From contig CALBSG010000183.1 in NCBI GenBank assembly GCA_937927675.1, positions 1-29,477 of the forward strand: a stretch of 29,477 bases of DNA. The letters run 5' to 3'. The notes under the pieces are model-generated. The model was not told the origin of the DNA, did not search any database, and saw only the letters and a program-made list of their open reading frames with translations. Of this stretch, positions 6,539 through 14,098 are shown piece after piece. The translations under genes and the position numbers were made by a program. Each line of letters opens with the position of its first letter. The first letter of the stretch is position 1. The DNA is from an uncultured Paracoccaceae bacterium. GTDB lineage: Bacteria; Pseudomonadota; Alphaproteobacteria; Rhodobacterales; Rhodobacteraceae.

Positions 6539-7590
6539 GCGAAAAGCGCCGCAAGGGCAGTGCGGTCAATGCCGGGAATGGTCTTGCCAGGGAAACGGAA
6601 GGTGGGCGTGTCCGTGCCCGCCACGATGGCATTGACGACGGATTCCTCCACCGCTTCCACGGCGGCAAGATAGATCGGGTCCAAAAGTTCGGCGTTGAGT
6701 TCACTGCGCTGGATCAGTGGTCCTGCCTGCTGCGGCATGGGACCGAAAGGCGCGGTCGAAAACGCAAGAAAGATATCGCCCGATGAATTGCCACCGGGCG
6801 TCCCGCCCCGGCCAAGACCAAGACCCGCACGACGGGCAAGATGGCGCAAGGAAATCGTGGACAGCGGCGCATCCGTAGCAATGACAACAATGATCGAGCC
6901 TGTTTCACGTGGAACAAGCCCCTCAAATGGCATCAGTCGCCCTACAGGCTGGCCCAGCACATTGAACCATGGGCGCTTGCCGTGGTTGGCCTGCACCAAG
7001 ACCCCAACAGTATAGGTCTGGCCGCCCAACTCGACCCGGCGCGAGGCGGTTCCGGTTCCGGCCTTGAACTCATAGGCGATCATGCCGGTGCCGCCGCCCA
7101 CCGCGCCTTCGACCACGCGGCCGGATGTGGCGCTGTTCAGCGCCTCTACCGCGTCCTCAGGCTGCACGAACATCGCGTTGATGTCGTTCAAAATACCGTC
7201 ATAGGTTTCCGCCACCACCGGCATGGCCCAAGCAATCGTGTCGCGAAAATGCGCGGCATAGCGGTCAATCATCCAGCGCGTCGCGCCTGTATGACACGCA
7301 CCGATGCCATGGGTATTGGTGATCAAGACGGGGCCAAGGAAATAACCGCCGTCGTTGATCCAATGTGTGCCCGTCATCTCCCCATTGCCGTTCAGCGTGG
7401 CCTGACCTGCGCGCACGGGTTCGGGTCGTCCGGCATCCATACGCGGGATGATGGCGGTGACCCCGGTGCGCATATGGCGGGCTGGATCCAGCAGGGTCTT
7501 GGTGCCAACGCTCACCCCAGCAACATCGGTGATGGCGTTCAAGGGGCCGGGGGTGCCGGGGAAGGGCAGGCCAAGATCACGGGCGCGCAT
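6535..7590 (-). CDS. P1-family aminopeptidase/amidase (DmpA-like)
   Basis: The 351-residue product belongs to the self-cleaving DmpA/BapA peptidase family, which has an N-terminal-nucleophile mechanism and acts on N-terminal D- or beta-amino acids, amides and esters. It begins with the family-typical 'LGLPFPGTPGPLNAITDVAGVSVG' block (residues 6-29). The autocleavage and nucleophile site is visible as 'GGNSSGDIFLAFST', with S269/S270 following N268; cleavage would give alpha and beta chains. The ATG at 7590 is preferred (AAAGG upstream) over a TTG nine codons earlier. It is last in the SDR / flavin monooxygenase / flavin reductase operon, 40 bases after the reductase. Its job there is unknown; amide or ester hydrolysis of a pathway intermediate is one possibility. 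Confidence 0.9.
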   Translation of the reverse strand: MRARDLGLPFPGTPGPLNAITDVAGVSVGTKTLLDPARHMRTGVTAIIPRMDAGRPEPVRAGQATLNGNGEMTGTHWINDGGYFLGPVLITNTHGIGACHTGATRWMIDRYAAHFRDTIAWAMPVVAETYDGILNDINAMFVQPEDAVEALNSATSGRVVEGAVGGGTGMIAYEFKAGTGTASRRVELGGQTYTVGVLVQANHGKRPWFNVLGQPVGRLMPFEGLVPRETGSIIVVIATDAPLSTISLRHLARRAGLGLGRGGTPGGNSSGDIFLAFSTAPFGPMPQQAGPLIQRSELNAELLDPIYLAAVEAVEESVVNAIVAGTDTPTFRFPGKTIPGIDRTALAALFA

Positions 7591-7630
7591 GGGGAACCTT
7601 TCGGATGTGTCCCCCAATGGCTAACACGGA

Positions 7631-8122
7631 TCAAAGCGGCTGCAACTGGTGGAAACGGGATTGTTCATAAAGCAGTGGCGCACCTTCGGCGGTTGTCACC
7701 TCCATCACGCGGCCAATGAAGATGGTATGCGTTCCGGCCTGAACGGCCTCGCGCACCTCGCAAGAAAAGCTGGCGATCGCTGTGGTCAAGCGCGGGCCGT
7801 TGCTGCCGTCTTGCCAATCCCCATGATGGAATTTGTCAGCCCCGGTTGCCCCATTTGCCCCCGCAAAGGTCAGGGCGAGCGGGCCGCCATCCCCAGGCAA
7901 AAGATTGACTGTAAAGCGCATAGTCTCTGTTACGGCGGCGCATGTGCCGGTCTTGCGGTTCAGGCAGACCAAAAGGCTGGGCGGATCGGCTGTGACGGAA
8001 CAGACGGCGGTGGCGGTGATGCCACGCCGCCCGTCCGCTTGACCTGTGGTGACAATGGTGACCGCCCCGGGAAAGCGGGCCATCGCGGCGCGAAAGGTTG
8101 CGGCTTCGATCGGGGCGGTCAT
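7631..8122 (-). CDS. Flavin reductase (two-component monooxygenase partner)
   Basis: A 163-residue flavin-reductase-like FMN-binding domain protein (HpaC/StyB type). Typical elements are 'ARFPGAVTIVTT' near the N-terminus, 'GITATAVCSVTADPPSLLVCLNR' for flavin binding (about residues 34-56), and the C-terminal 'GTHTIFIGRVMEV' strand. It uses NAD(P)H to make free reduced flavin for the oxygenase encoded immediately upstream in the operon. Only 4 bases separate its ATG (8122) from the oxygenase stop, so the pair is probably translationally coupled. Equivalent to StyB in styrene and IifD in indole oxidation clusters by position and size; orthology is inferred. Confidence 0.92.
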   Translation of the reverse strand: MTAPIEAATFRAAMARFPGAVTIVTTGQADGRRGITATAVCSVTADPPSLLVCLNRKTGTCAAVTETMRFTVNLLPGDGGPLALTFAGANGATGADKFHHGDWQDGSNGPRLTTAIASFSCEVREAVQAGTHTIFIGRVMEVTTAEGAPLLYEQSRFHQLQPL

Positions 8123-8126
8123 GGGT

Positions 8127-9359
8127 TTATGCGGCCTTCAACTCTGACAAATAATTGGCGGCCGCCGTCGGATCGGCGAACCACGGGAAGAAATCGCGCG
8201 GATCGTCAAAGCCGTTCGCCATCCGATGTGCCAATTTCGGCAGGCCTTGGGCATTGCCCATGATGTCCAGAATAAACGGCGGTGGCGGCATCAGCAGCAT
8301 GTTGGTCCACTGCACGACCCACTGGGCGTAATCCCAGAACTGGTCAAACGTGGATTGCATGAAAACCTCGTCAAAGGGTTTGTCGCCATGGGCAAGGATC
8401 GACCGCAGATAGATCGCGGCCGCCTTGGAGGCGTTGTTCGATCCCTGTCCGGTGATCGGGTCATTCAGGCAAACCGCATCGCCAAGACCCAACACCTTGC
8501 GACCCGAAGGCAGGGTGCCAATCGGGTGGCGGATGGTCGGGGCAAAGCGGCCCGCCAGAATGCCGTTGTCATCGGTGAGTGTGCAATTCTTCGACCGTTC
8601 ATACTCCCACGGCAGGAAGGTTTTCAGAATGTCCAAAGATTTCGCCAGATGCGCCTCGGGCGTTTTCACATCGGCCCAGCAATCCATCGGGCCGCCGGGA
8701 ATGCCTTCGAACACCATGATCTCGCAAGGGCCGGTGGTGGTCAGTGCCGGGAAGACAAAATACTCGCCGACGCCGGGGATCAGGTTGAATTCCACCGCCG
8801 AATGCGGCTCGCGCGGGGTCATGCCCTTGACATAGGTCAGCGCCAGCGCCCGCATCGGTTTGTCATAGGCCGATTTCTGGGCGTCGCGCGCGAACATCTG
8901 GCCGACCTCGCCTTTTCCGCTCGCCACGATCACCAGATCATCTTGGCGCGCGTACTCATCAATGTCCGAAAGGCCCGCGTCCTTGATGACCAAATGCCCG
9001 CCCAGTTTCTGAAACTCCGCCAGCCAGCGCGGCATCTTCACCCGTTGGTCAACGGCATAGGCGTTCTGGTCCAGCTGGCTGGCCCAATCGATCACCTTGC
9101 TGCCAGACCCGTCCGGGTTCGGCACGATGAAGTTGATGCCTTGCACGGGCGGGCAGCTGTCCGACCAGAAATCCAGCCCCAGATCTCGCTCGTTCTGCAC
9201 GGCGTTCGAGAACATACACTGGCTCGACAAAACCCGGCCCTTTTCAATCTCGTCCGCCGTGCGATTTTGCACAACGCGCACCTGATGTCCGGCTTTGAGA
9301 AGCCCGATGGCAACCATAAGGCCCGATTGCCCGCCGCCGATGATGGTGAATTTCCGCAT
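8127..9359 (-). CDS. Styrene/indole monooxygenase-type FAD-dependent epoxidase component
   Basis: A 410-residue single-domain flavoprotein. FAD binding is shown by 'IIGGGQSGLMVAIGLL' at residues 5-20 and by the second conserved segment 'GLGDAVCLNDPITGQGSNNASKAA' (about residues 290-313), which is diagnostic of the StyA/indole monooxygenase group rather than PHBH-type hydroxylases. These enzymes accept reduced FAD from a separate reductase and epoxidise aryl-alkenes or the 2,3 bond of indole. AGGGA lies upstream of the ATG at 9359. It lies between an SDR gene (33-base gap) and the flavin reductase (4-base gap). The SDR / oxygenase / reductase set with a divergent AraC gene matches iif-type indole clusters, so indole or a related N-heterocycle is the preferred guess; styrene-like substrates remain possible. 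Confidence 0.92.
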   Translation of the reverse strand: MRKFTIIGGGQSGLMVAIGLLKAGHQVRVVQNRTADEIEKGRVLSSQCMFSNAVQNERDLGLDFWSDSCPPVQGINFIVPNPDGSGSKVIDWASQLDQNAYAVDQRVKMPRWLAEFQKLGGHLVIKDAGLSDIDEYARQDDLVIVASGKGEVGQMFARDAQKSAYDKPMRALALTYVKGMTPREPHSAVEFNLIPGVGEYFVFPALTTTGPCEIMVFEGIPGGPMDCWADVKTPEAHLAKSLDILKTFLPWEYERSKNCTLTDDNGILAGRFAPTIRHPIGTLPSGRKVLGLGDAVCLNDPITGQGSNNASKAAAIYLRSILAHGDKPFDEVFMQSTFDQFWDYAQWVVQWTNMLLMPPPPFILDIMGNAQGLPKLAHRMANGFDDPRDFFPWFADPTAAANYLSELKAA

Positions 9360-9392
9360 GATGATTTCCCTGAAGACTGGCTCTAAACGGCC

Positions 9393-10169
9393 TTAAGACA
9401 TGAGTTTCGGAATCGCCGGCACGGCTTGCTCTGGGCCCATGGCGGTGTAGCCGCCGTCAACGCAGATGTCGGTGCCGGTGATGAAGCTGGCGTCATCCGA
9501 ACACAGGAACAGCACGGTCGAGGCCACTTCCTCGGGGTTCGCCACGCGGCCCAACAGGTGGAAGGGTGCCGCGACGGCATCGGTCTTGGCGCGGTTACCC
9601 CCTGTCAGCTGATCCATGATGTTCGACCAGGTCCAGCCGGGGGATACCGCGTTGACGCGAATGCCATCGGGGGCAAGGTCCATTGCCTGATTGCGGGTGA
9701 GTTGCAGGATCGCGGCCTTGGACACCGGATAAACCCAACGCCCGGTTTGCGCGACGCGGGATGAGATAGAGCCGAAATTGACGATCGCGCCCTTGGTCGC
9801 GGCCAATTCCGCCCGCGCCGCCTGCATCAGCATGACCGACCCGACGATGTTGATATCCAGCGCGGTCAGCCAATCGGCGCGCGTGGTTTCCGCCCCGTTG
9901 TCGAGGTAAGAGCAGGCAACGTTCACCAGAAAGTCGATGCGGCCGAATTTCTTCTTGGTTGCCGCCACCAGCGCGGCAATCTCGGCGTCGCGGCGCAGAT
10001 CGCAGGCTTGAAAGGCCACCCCGTCCCGTTCCATCGCGTGCCCCGCCTCTGCGGCAATGTCGGCGACCATGACGCGCACGCCCGCATCGGTGAACGCCTG
10101 CACCACGGCCTGACCTATCTTCGTGGCCCCGCCCGGAACAATGGCGACTTTCCCTTGCAGCCCTTTCAT
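9393..10169 (-). CDS. Short-chain dehydrogenase/reductase (IifB-like candidate)
   Basis: A classical SDR of 258 residues. It has a nucleotide-binding loop 'PGGATKIGQAV' (about residues 12-22, with P replacing the usual T before GG), an active-site serine in 'NFGSISS', and the catalytic 'YPVSK' pair. The C-terminus has the usual 'ITGTDICVDGGYTAMG'. It is the first gene of the operon with the StyA-type oxygenase and flavin reductase. In indole oxidation clusters the corresponding SDR oxidises the 2,3-dihydrodiol formed by the oxygenase, and that role is inferred here. The ATG at 10169 is preceded by a G-rich ribosome binding site (AAAAGGGGGG). Candidate AraC operator repeats lie 60-93 bases upstream. 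Confidence 0.9.
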   Translation of the reverse strand: MKGLQGKVAIVPGGATKIGQAVVQAFTDAGVRVMVADIAAEAGHAMERDGVAFQACDLRRDAEIAALVAATKKKFGRIDFLVNVACSYLDNGAETTRADWLTALDINIVGSVMLMQAARAELAATKGAIVNFGSISSRVAQTGRWVYPVSKAAILQLTRNQAMDLAPDGIRVNAVSPGWTWSNIMDQLTGGNRAKTDAVAAPFHLLGRVANPEEVASTVLFLCSDDASFITGTDICVDGGYTAMGPEQAVPAIPKLMS

Positions 10170-10228
10170 TGGACCCCCCTTTTATTTTTTTGAATTTGAA
10201 GAAGTTTTGGGCCAGTGGTGACCCCGCG

Positions 10229-10262
10229 CTATCCGCCAAACGGGGCGACTATCCGGAAAACG
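10229..10262. repeat. Two 14-bp direct repeats, likely AraC-family operator
   Basis: CTATCCGCCAAACG at 10229-10242 and CTATCCGGAAAACG at 10249-10262 are identical at 12 of 14 positions and start exactly 20 bp apart. They lie in the divergent region between the SDR start (10169) and the AraC start (10336). Tandem half-sites about two helical turns apart are typical for AraC/XylS proteins, each half contacted by one pair of helix-turn-helix motifs. The arrangement fits activation of the minus-strand operon by the adjacent regulator. Confidence 0.65.
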
Positions 10263-10335
10263 AAAAAATCTGCGCAAGGGCGCTGGCGTTTTGCGGAATC
10301 ATGCTACGCTACACTGCCCATCGGGGAGGATGGCA

Positions 10336-11337
10336 ATGCAGGAGGCTCATGCGCAGCGGCCCTTGGCGGGCCATGCGCTGTTTCAGTCCAACGACCTTGA
10401 CGAGGCGCGCGAGCGTGTCGCGGCGGTGTTTTGCCCACACCGGTTGGATACCATCGGGCGGGGGGCAAAGATGGCGGCACGCCATCATCATCTGCGCGGC
10501 GACCGGGTTAGCCTGAACTACATCGAATATGGTGCGAAGACCCTGATTGCGCCGGGCACGCTAGAGCGGTTTTACCTGATGCAAATTCCGCTTTGCGGTG
10601 GGGCGGCGATTGCCAATGGCGCAGATCGCTATGTGACCGGGCCGGGGCAGGCGGCGGTCCTCAACCCGCAAGTGCCTACGACGATGATTTGGGAAGAGGG
10701 CACGCGGCAGGTTCTGGTGCAGATCGACCGCCGCGCGCTGATGGAACATCTGTCGGCGCAACTGGGGCATCGGGCCGACGAAACGCTGGCTTTTCAGGGG
10801 CCGATGGACTTGACCACGGGGGCTGGCGCAACCCTGCGCCAAATGGTGATGTTTCTGCTGGCCGAGGCTGATCAGGGCAGGGTTGCCTTGGGGGCTGGGC
10901 TAATGGGGCGGCAGGTCGAAGGCATGCTGATCTCGGGCCTGCTCGAGGCGCATCGTCACGACTATCGCGACCGGTTGGGCCGGGTGCGGGCGGCCCCAAG
11001 GCCCCGGCATTTGCGACTGGCGGAAGCCTTTATCGAGGCCCATCTAGATCAACCGCTGACCGTTGAGGATATCGCTGACGCCGCCGGGATCAGCACGCGT
11101 GGGCTACAGTTGGTGTTTCGCCAATATCGTGACTGCACGCCCTTGGGCTTTTGGCGCGATGCGCGACTTGCGCGCGCACATGGTGATCTGGTGGCGGGGG
11201 CCGGATCGGTGACCGAGGTGGCGCTGAAATGGGGGTTTTCGCATTTCGGCCGGTTTTCGCAGGCCTACGCTGCGCGTTACGGCCTTTCCCCGCGCGACAG
11301 TTTACGGGCGGCGCGGGGGACGGGGTATCAGGACTGA
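10336..11337 (+). CDS. AraC-family transcriptional regulator
   Basis: A 333-residue regulator. The N-terminal two-thirds resemble the 'AraC_binding_2' sensor region found in regulators of aromatic catabolism. The C-terminal about 100 residues hold two helix-turn-helix motifs: 'LTVEDIADAAGISTRGLQLVFRQ' and 'SVTEVALKWGFSHFGRFSQAYAARYGLSP'. The ATG at 10336 is chosen because GGGGAGG (10323-10329) lies 6 bases upstream; ATGs at 10291 and 10330 are in frame but worse placed. It is divergent from the SDR / monooxygenase operon, which it probably activates through the direct repeats at 10229-10262. Its stop directly abuts the ilvA stop on the other strand with no spacer. The inducer is unknown; indole or an oxidation product would fit. 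Confidence 0.92.
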   Translation: MQEAHAQRPLAGHALFQSNDLDEARERVAAVFCPHRLDTIGRGAKMAARHHHLRGDRVSLNYIEYGAKTLIAPGTLERFYLMQIPLCGGAAIANGADRYVTGPGQAAVLNPQVPTTMIWEEGTRQVLVQIDRRALMEHLSAQLGHRADETLAFQGPMDLTTGAGATLRQMVMFLLAEADQGRVALGAGLMGRQVEGMLISGLLEAHRHDYRDRLGRVRAAPRPRHLRLAEAFIEAHLDQPLTVEDIADAAGISTRGLQLVFRQYRDCTPLGFWRDARLARAHGDLVAGAGSVTEVALKWGFSHFGRFSQAYAARYGLSPRDSLRAARGTGYQD

Positions 11338-12585
11338 TCAGATCAGGAATTCCGACAGGATCTCATCCTGCGTGATGTCGCGGTATTGGAATGCAGCAGC
11401 ATCCAGCTGATCGAACAGCTTTTGGAAATTCGCGGCGTCCTTCGTCTCAATCCCGATCAGCACCGAACCAAAGTTGCGGGCAGATTTCTTCAGGTATTCA
11501 AACCGGGCGATGTCATCATCCGGGCCAAGCATGGCCAAGAATTCGCGCAGCGCACCGGGGCGCTGCGGCATGCGCAGGATGAAATATTTCTTCACCCCCG
11601 AATAGCGCTGGGCGCGTTCCTTGACCTCTGGCAGGCGTTCAAAATCGAAATTCCCGCCCGATGTGACGCAAACCACAGTCTTGCCGGCAATCTCGCCCGC
11701 CAGATCGGCCAAGGCGTCAACCGACAGCGCGCCTGCGGGTTCCAGCACGATGCCTTCTGTGTTCAGCATCATCAGCATGGTGGTGCAGATGCGGTCCTCG
11801 GGGGCGATCAGCACCTCGGCGGGGTTTACCCAGTTCAGCGCCGCAAAGGTGCGGTCCCCGATGCGGGCAACGGCAGCGCCATCCACAAAGTTGTCGATCC
11901 GCTTCAACGTGACGGGTTCATGCGCGACCAAGGCGGCAGTCAGGCTGGCCCCGCCTTTGGGTTCCACAAATCGAAAGCCGGTCTGCGGCGACTCGGCCCG
12001 CAGATAGCGCGTCACGCCGGACGAAAGCCCACCCCCGCCCACAGGCAGGATCACCAGATCGGGCGCACTGCCAAGCTGGTCAAGAATTTCCACCGCGACC
12101 GAGGCCTGACCTTCGATGACGTCTTCATCATCAAACGGCGACAGGAAATGCGCGCCTTCCTCGGCACAGAATTTCTGTGATGCGGCGAGCGTTTGGTCGA
12201 AATAGTCACCCGTCAGCACGATGCGCACATTGTCGCCGCCAAAGGCGCGGGTTTTATCGATTTTTTGCTGAGGGGTCGTTACCGGCATGAAGATCGTGCC
12301 TTGAACGCCGAAATGCTGGCAGGCAAAGGCCACCCCTTGGGCGTGGTTGCCAGCACTGGCGCAGACGAAATGCCGCTGATCTGGATTGGCCGTGCGCACC
12401 TTGCGCATGGCATTGTAAGCCCCGCGCAGTTTGTAGCTGCGCACGGGCGAGAGGTCCTCGCGCTTCAGCCAGATCTCGGCCCCATATTTGCGCGAAAGAA
12501 AGTCGTTGCGTTGCAACGGCGTGCGCGGAAACAGGTCGCGCAGGGCGCGGGTGGTCTGGCGGGCGGCGTCAGCAAACTGGGTCAT
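11338..12585 (-). CDS. ilvA: Threonine dehydratase (threonine ammonia-lyase), biosynthetic type
   Basis: A PLP enzyme that converts threonine to 2-oxobutanoate and ammonia, the first step towards isoleucine. It has 415 residues. The PLP lysine is K52 in 'SPVRSYKLRGA', and the glycine loop binding PLP phosphate is in 'PVGGGGLSSGV'. The C-terminal part from about residue 330 ('KKYFILRMPQRPGALREFL') is one ACT-like regulatory domain, giving the medium-length form rather than the about 514-residue E. coli enzyme with two. It is probably feedback-controlled by isoleucine. The ATG at 12585 gives the expected N-terminus; the frame stays open much further upstream but that stretch is antisense to argG. 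It is divergent from argG by 111 bases. Confidence 0.95.
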   Translation of the reverse strand: MTQFADAARQTTRALRDLFPRTPLQRNDFLSRKYGAEIWLKREDLSPVRSYKLRGAYNAMRKVRTANPDQRHFVCASAGNHAQGVAFACQHFGVQGTIFMPVTTPQQKIDKTRAFGGDNVRIVLTGDYFDQTLAASQKFCAEEGAHFLSPFDDEDVIEGQASVAVEILDQLGSAPDLVILPVGGGGLSSGVTRYLRAESPQTGFRFVEPKGGASLTAALVAHEPVTLKRIDNFVDGAAVARIGDRTFAALNWVNPAEVLIAPEDRICTTMLMMLNTEGIVLEPAGALSVDALADLAGEIAGKTVVCVTSGGNFDFERLPEVKERAQRYSGVKKYFILRMPQRPGALREFLAMLGPDDDIARFEYLKKSARNFGSVLIGIETKDAANFQKLFDQLDAAAFQYRDITQDEILSEFLI

Positions 12586-12642
12586 GGGCAAGATGTGCCG
12601 GATTGCGCCCTTTGACGCAAGGGTCTGGCCTAAGCCCTTCCC

Positions 12643-12671
12643 TTGCCTAAGCCGGCGTTTCCCGCTAATCG
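12643..12671 (+). promoter_or_regulatory. candidate promoter for argG
   Basis: TTGCCT (12643-12648) and TAATCG (12666-12671) are 17 bases apart in the ilvA-argG divergent region, giving a short leader before AGGAG (12685-12689) and the ATG at 12697. No arginine repressor box was recognised. Weak match, by eye only. Confidence 0.3.
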
Positions 12672-12696
12672 CAGGGCGAAACTCAGGAGTCCCCCC

Positions 12697-13929
12697 ATGT
12701 TCAAGCCGAAGAAAGTCGTTCTCGCCTATTCCGGCGGGCTGGATACCTCGATCATCCTCAAGTGGTTGCAGACCGAATACGGCTGCGAAGTCATCACCTT
12801 CACTGCCGATCTGGGCCAGGGCGAAGAGCTGGAACCGGCGCGGCAGAAGGCCCTGTTGATGGGCATCAAGGAAGAAAACATCCACATCGTTGATGTGCGC
12901 GAAGAATTCGTGCGCGACTTCGTGTTCCCGATGTTCCGCGCCAATGCGCTTTACGAAGGGCTGTATCTGCTGGGCACCTCGATCGCCCGCCCGCTGATCT
13001 CGCAGCATCTGGTCAAGATCGCTCAGGAACATGGCGCCGATGCCGTGGCCCATGGCGCGACCGGCAAGGGCAATGATCAAGTGCGGTTTGAGCTGTCAGC
13101 AGCAGCGCTGGACCCGGCGATCAAGGTGATTGCCCCGTGGCGTCTGTGGGATCTGACCTCGCGCACCAAGCTGTTGGAGTTTGCCGAGGCGAACCAGATT
13201 CCGATTGCCAAGGACAAGCGCGGCGAAGCGCCCTTCTCGGTGGACGCGAACCTGCTGCACACCTCGTCCGAAGGCAAAGTGCTGGAGAACCCGGCCGAAG
13301 AAGCGCCTGAGTTCGTCTATCAGCGCGTGGTTCCGGCCGAACAAGCCCCTGATCAGGCTGAAATGGTGGAAATCGGGTTTGAACACGGCGATGCTGTGTC
13401 GATCAACGGCGAACGTCTGTCGCCCGCCACCATTCTTGCCCGTCTGAACGATCTGGGCGGCAAGCATGGCGTTGGGGTTCTCGATCTGGTCGAAAACCGC
13501 TTTGTCGGCATGAAATCGCGCGGGCTTTATGAAACCCCCGGTGGCACCATCCTGCTTGAGGCCCACCGCGGCATTGAACAGATCACGCTGGATTCCGGCG
13601 CGGGCCATCTGAAAGATTCGATCATGCCGCGCTATGCCGAGCTGATCTACAATGGCTTCTGGTTCTCGCCCGAGCGTGAGGCGCTGCAGGCGCTGATCGA
13701 CAAGACGCAAGAACATGTCACCGGCACCGTGCGGGTGAAGCTGTACAAAGGGTCGGCCCGCACCGTGGCGCGTTGGTCGGACCATACGCTCTATTCCGAA
13801 AAGCATGTTACCTTCGAGGAAGATGCGGGTGCTTATGACCAGAAAGACGCGCAGGGCTTTATCACCCTGAACGCGCTGCGCCTGCGCCTGATCGCCAGCC
13901 GCAATGCACGGGTGGCGAAGAAGCGCTGA
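12697..13929 (+). CDS. argG: Argininosuccinate synthase
   Basis: This enzyme joins citrulline and aspartate using ATP in arginine biosynthesis. The 410-residue product begins with the N-type ATP pyrophosphatase loop 'AYSGGLDTS' (residues 10-18). It continues with family blocks such as 'GTSIARPLISQHLVKIA', 'AHGATGKGNDQVRFE' and 'RGIEQITLDSGAGHLKDS'. Length is normal. The ATG at 12697 follows AGGAG by 7 bases; the frame opens earlier at 12643, but those residues do not belong to the family. A strong hairpin follows the stop by 29 bases, so the gene is probably a single-gene transcript. Confidence 0.98.
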   Translation: MFKPKKVVLAYSGGLDTSIILKWLQTEYGCEVITFTADLGQGEELEPARQKALLMGIKEENIHIVDVREEFVRDFVFPMFRANALYEGLYLLGTSIARPLISQHLVKIAQEHGADAVAHGATGKGNDQVRFELSAAALDPAIKVIAPWRLWDLTSRTKLLEFAEANQIPIAKDKRGEAPFSVDANLLHTSSEGKVLENPAEEAPEFVYQRVVPAEQAPDQAEMVEIGFEHGDAVSINGERLSPATILARLNDLGGKHGVGVLDLVENRFVGMKSRGLYETPGGTILLEAHRGIEQITLDSGAGHLKDSIMPRYAELIYNGFWFSPEREALQALIDKTQEHVTGTVRVKLYKGSARTVARWSDHTLYSEKHVTFEEDAGAYDQKDAQGFITLNALRLRLIASRNARVAKKR

Positions 13930-13958
13930 TCAGCGCATTTTCGTCGGCAAGGTCTTGC

Positions 13959-13989
13959 AGGGCCGGGCAGCCATTGGTTGCCCGGCCCT
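13959..13989 (+). terminator. hairpin terminator after argG
   Basis: AGGGCCGGGCA (13959-13969) pairs perfectly with TGCCCGGCCCT (13979-13989), and the stem extends by a G-T and two C-G pairs to a 3-base loop: 14 bp in all. Only a short T-rich stretch follows (TGTCATTT), so the stem is strong but the U-tract is weak. Confidence 0.75.
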
Positions 13990-14098
13990 GTCATTTGCCG
14001 CAGTTTGGCCATGGCTTTATGAAAGCCTGATTCCAGCTGACGTCCGGCGAACGCATCTTCCTACGCCCGCCGGACCGGCCCTAGGAAAGGATACGACC

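Noticed and set aside
12586..13080. A long in-frame N-terminal extension of ilvA
   Set aside because: The extension is wholly antisense to argG and the upstream gap. The ATG at 12585 gives the normal protein start and length.
13904..14098. ATG at 13904 as start of the Gly/Asn-rich protein
   Set aside because: It lies inside argG, would cross the argG terminator hairpin, and would bury the signal peptide behind 65 residues; the TTG at 14099 fits better.
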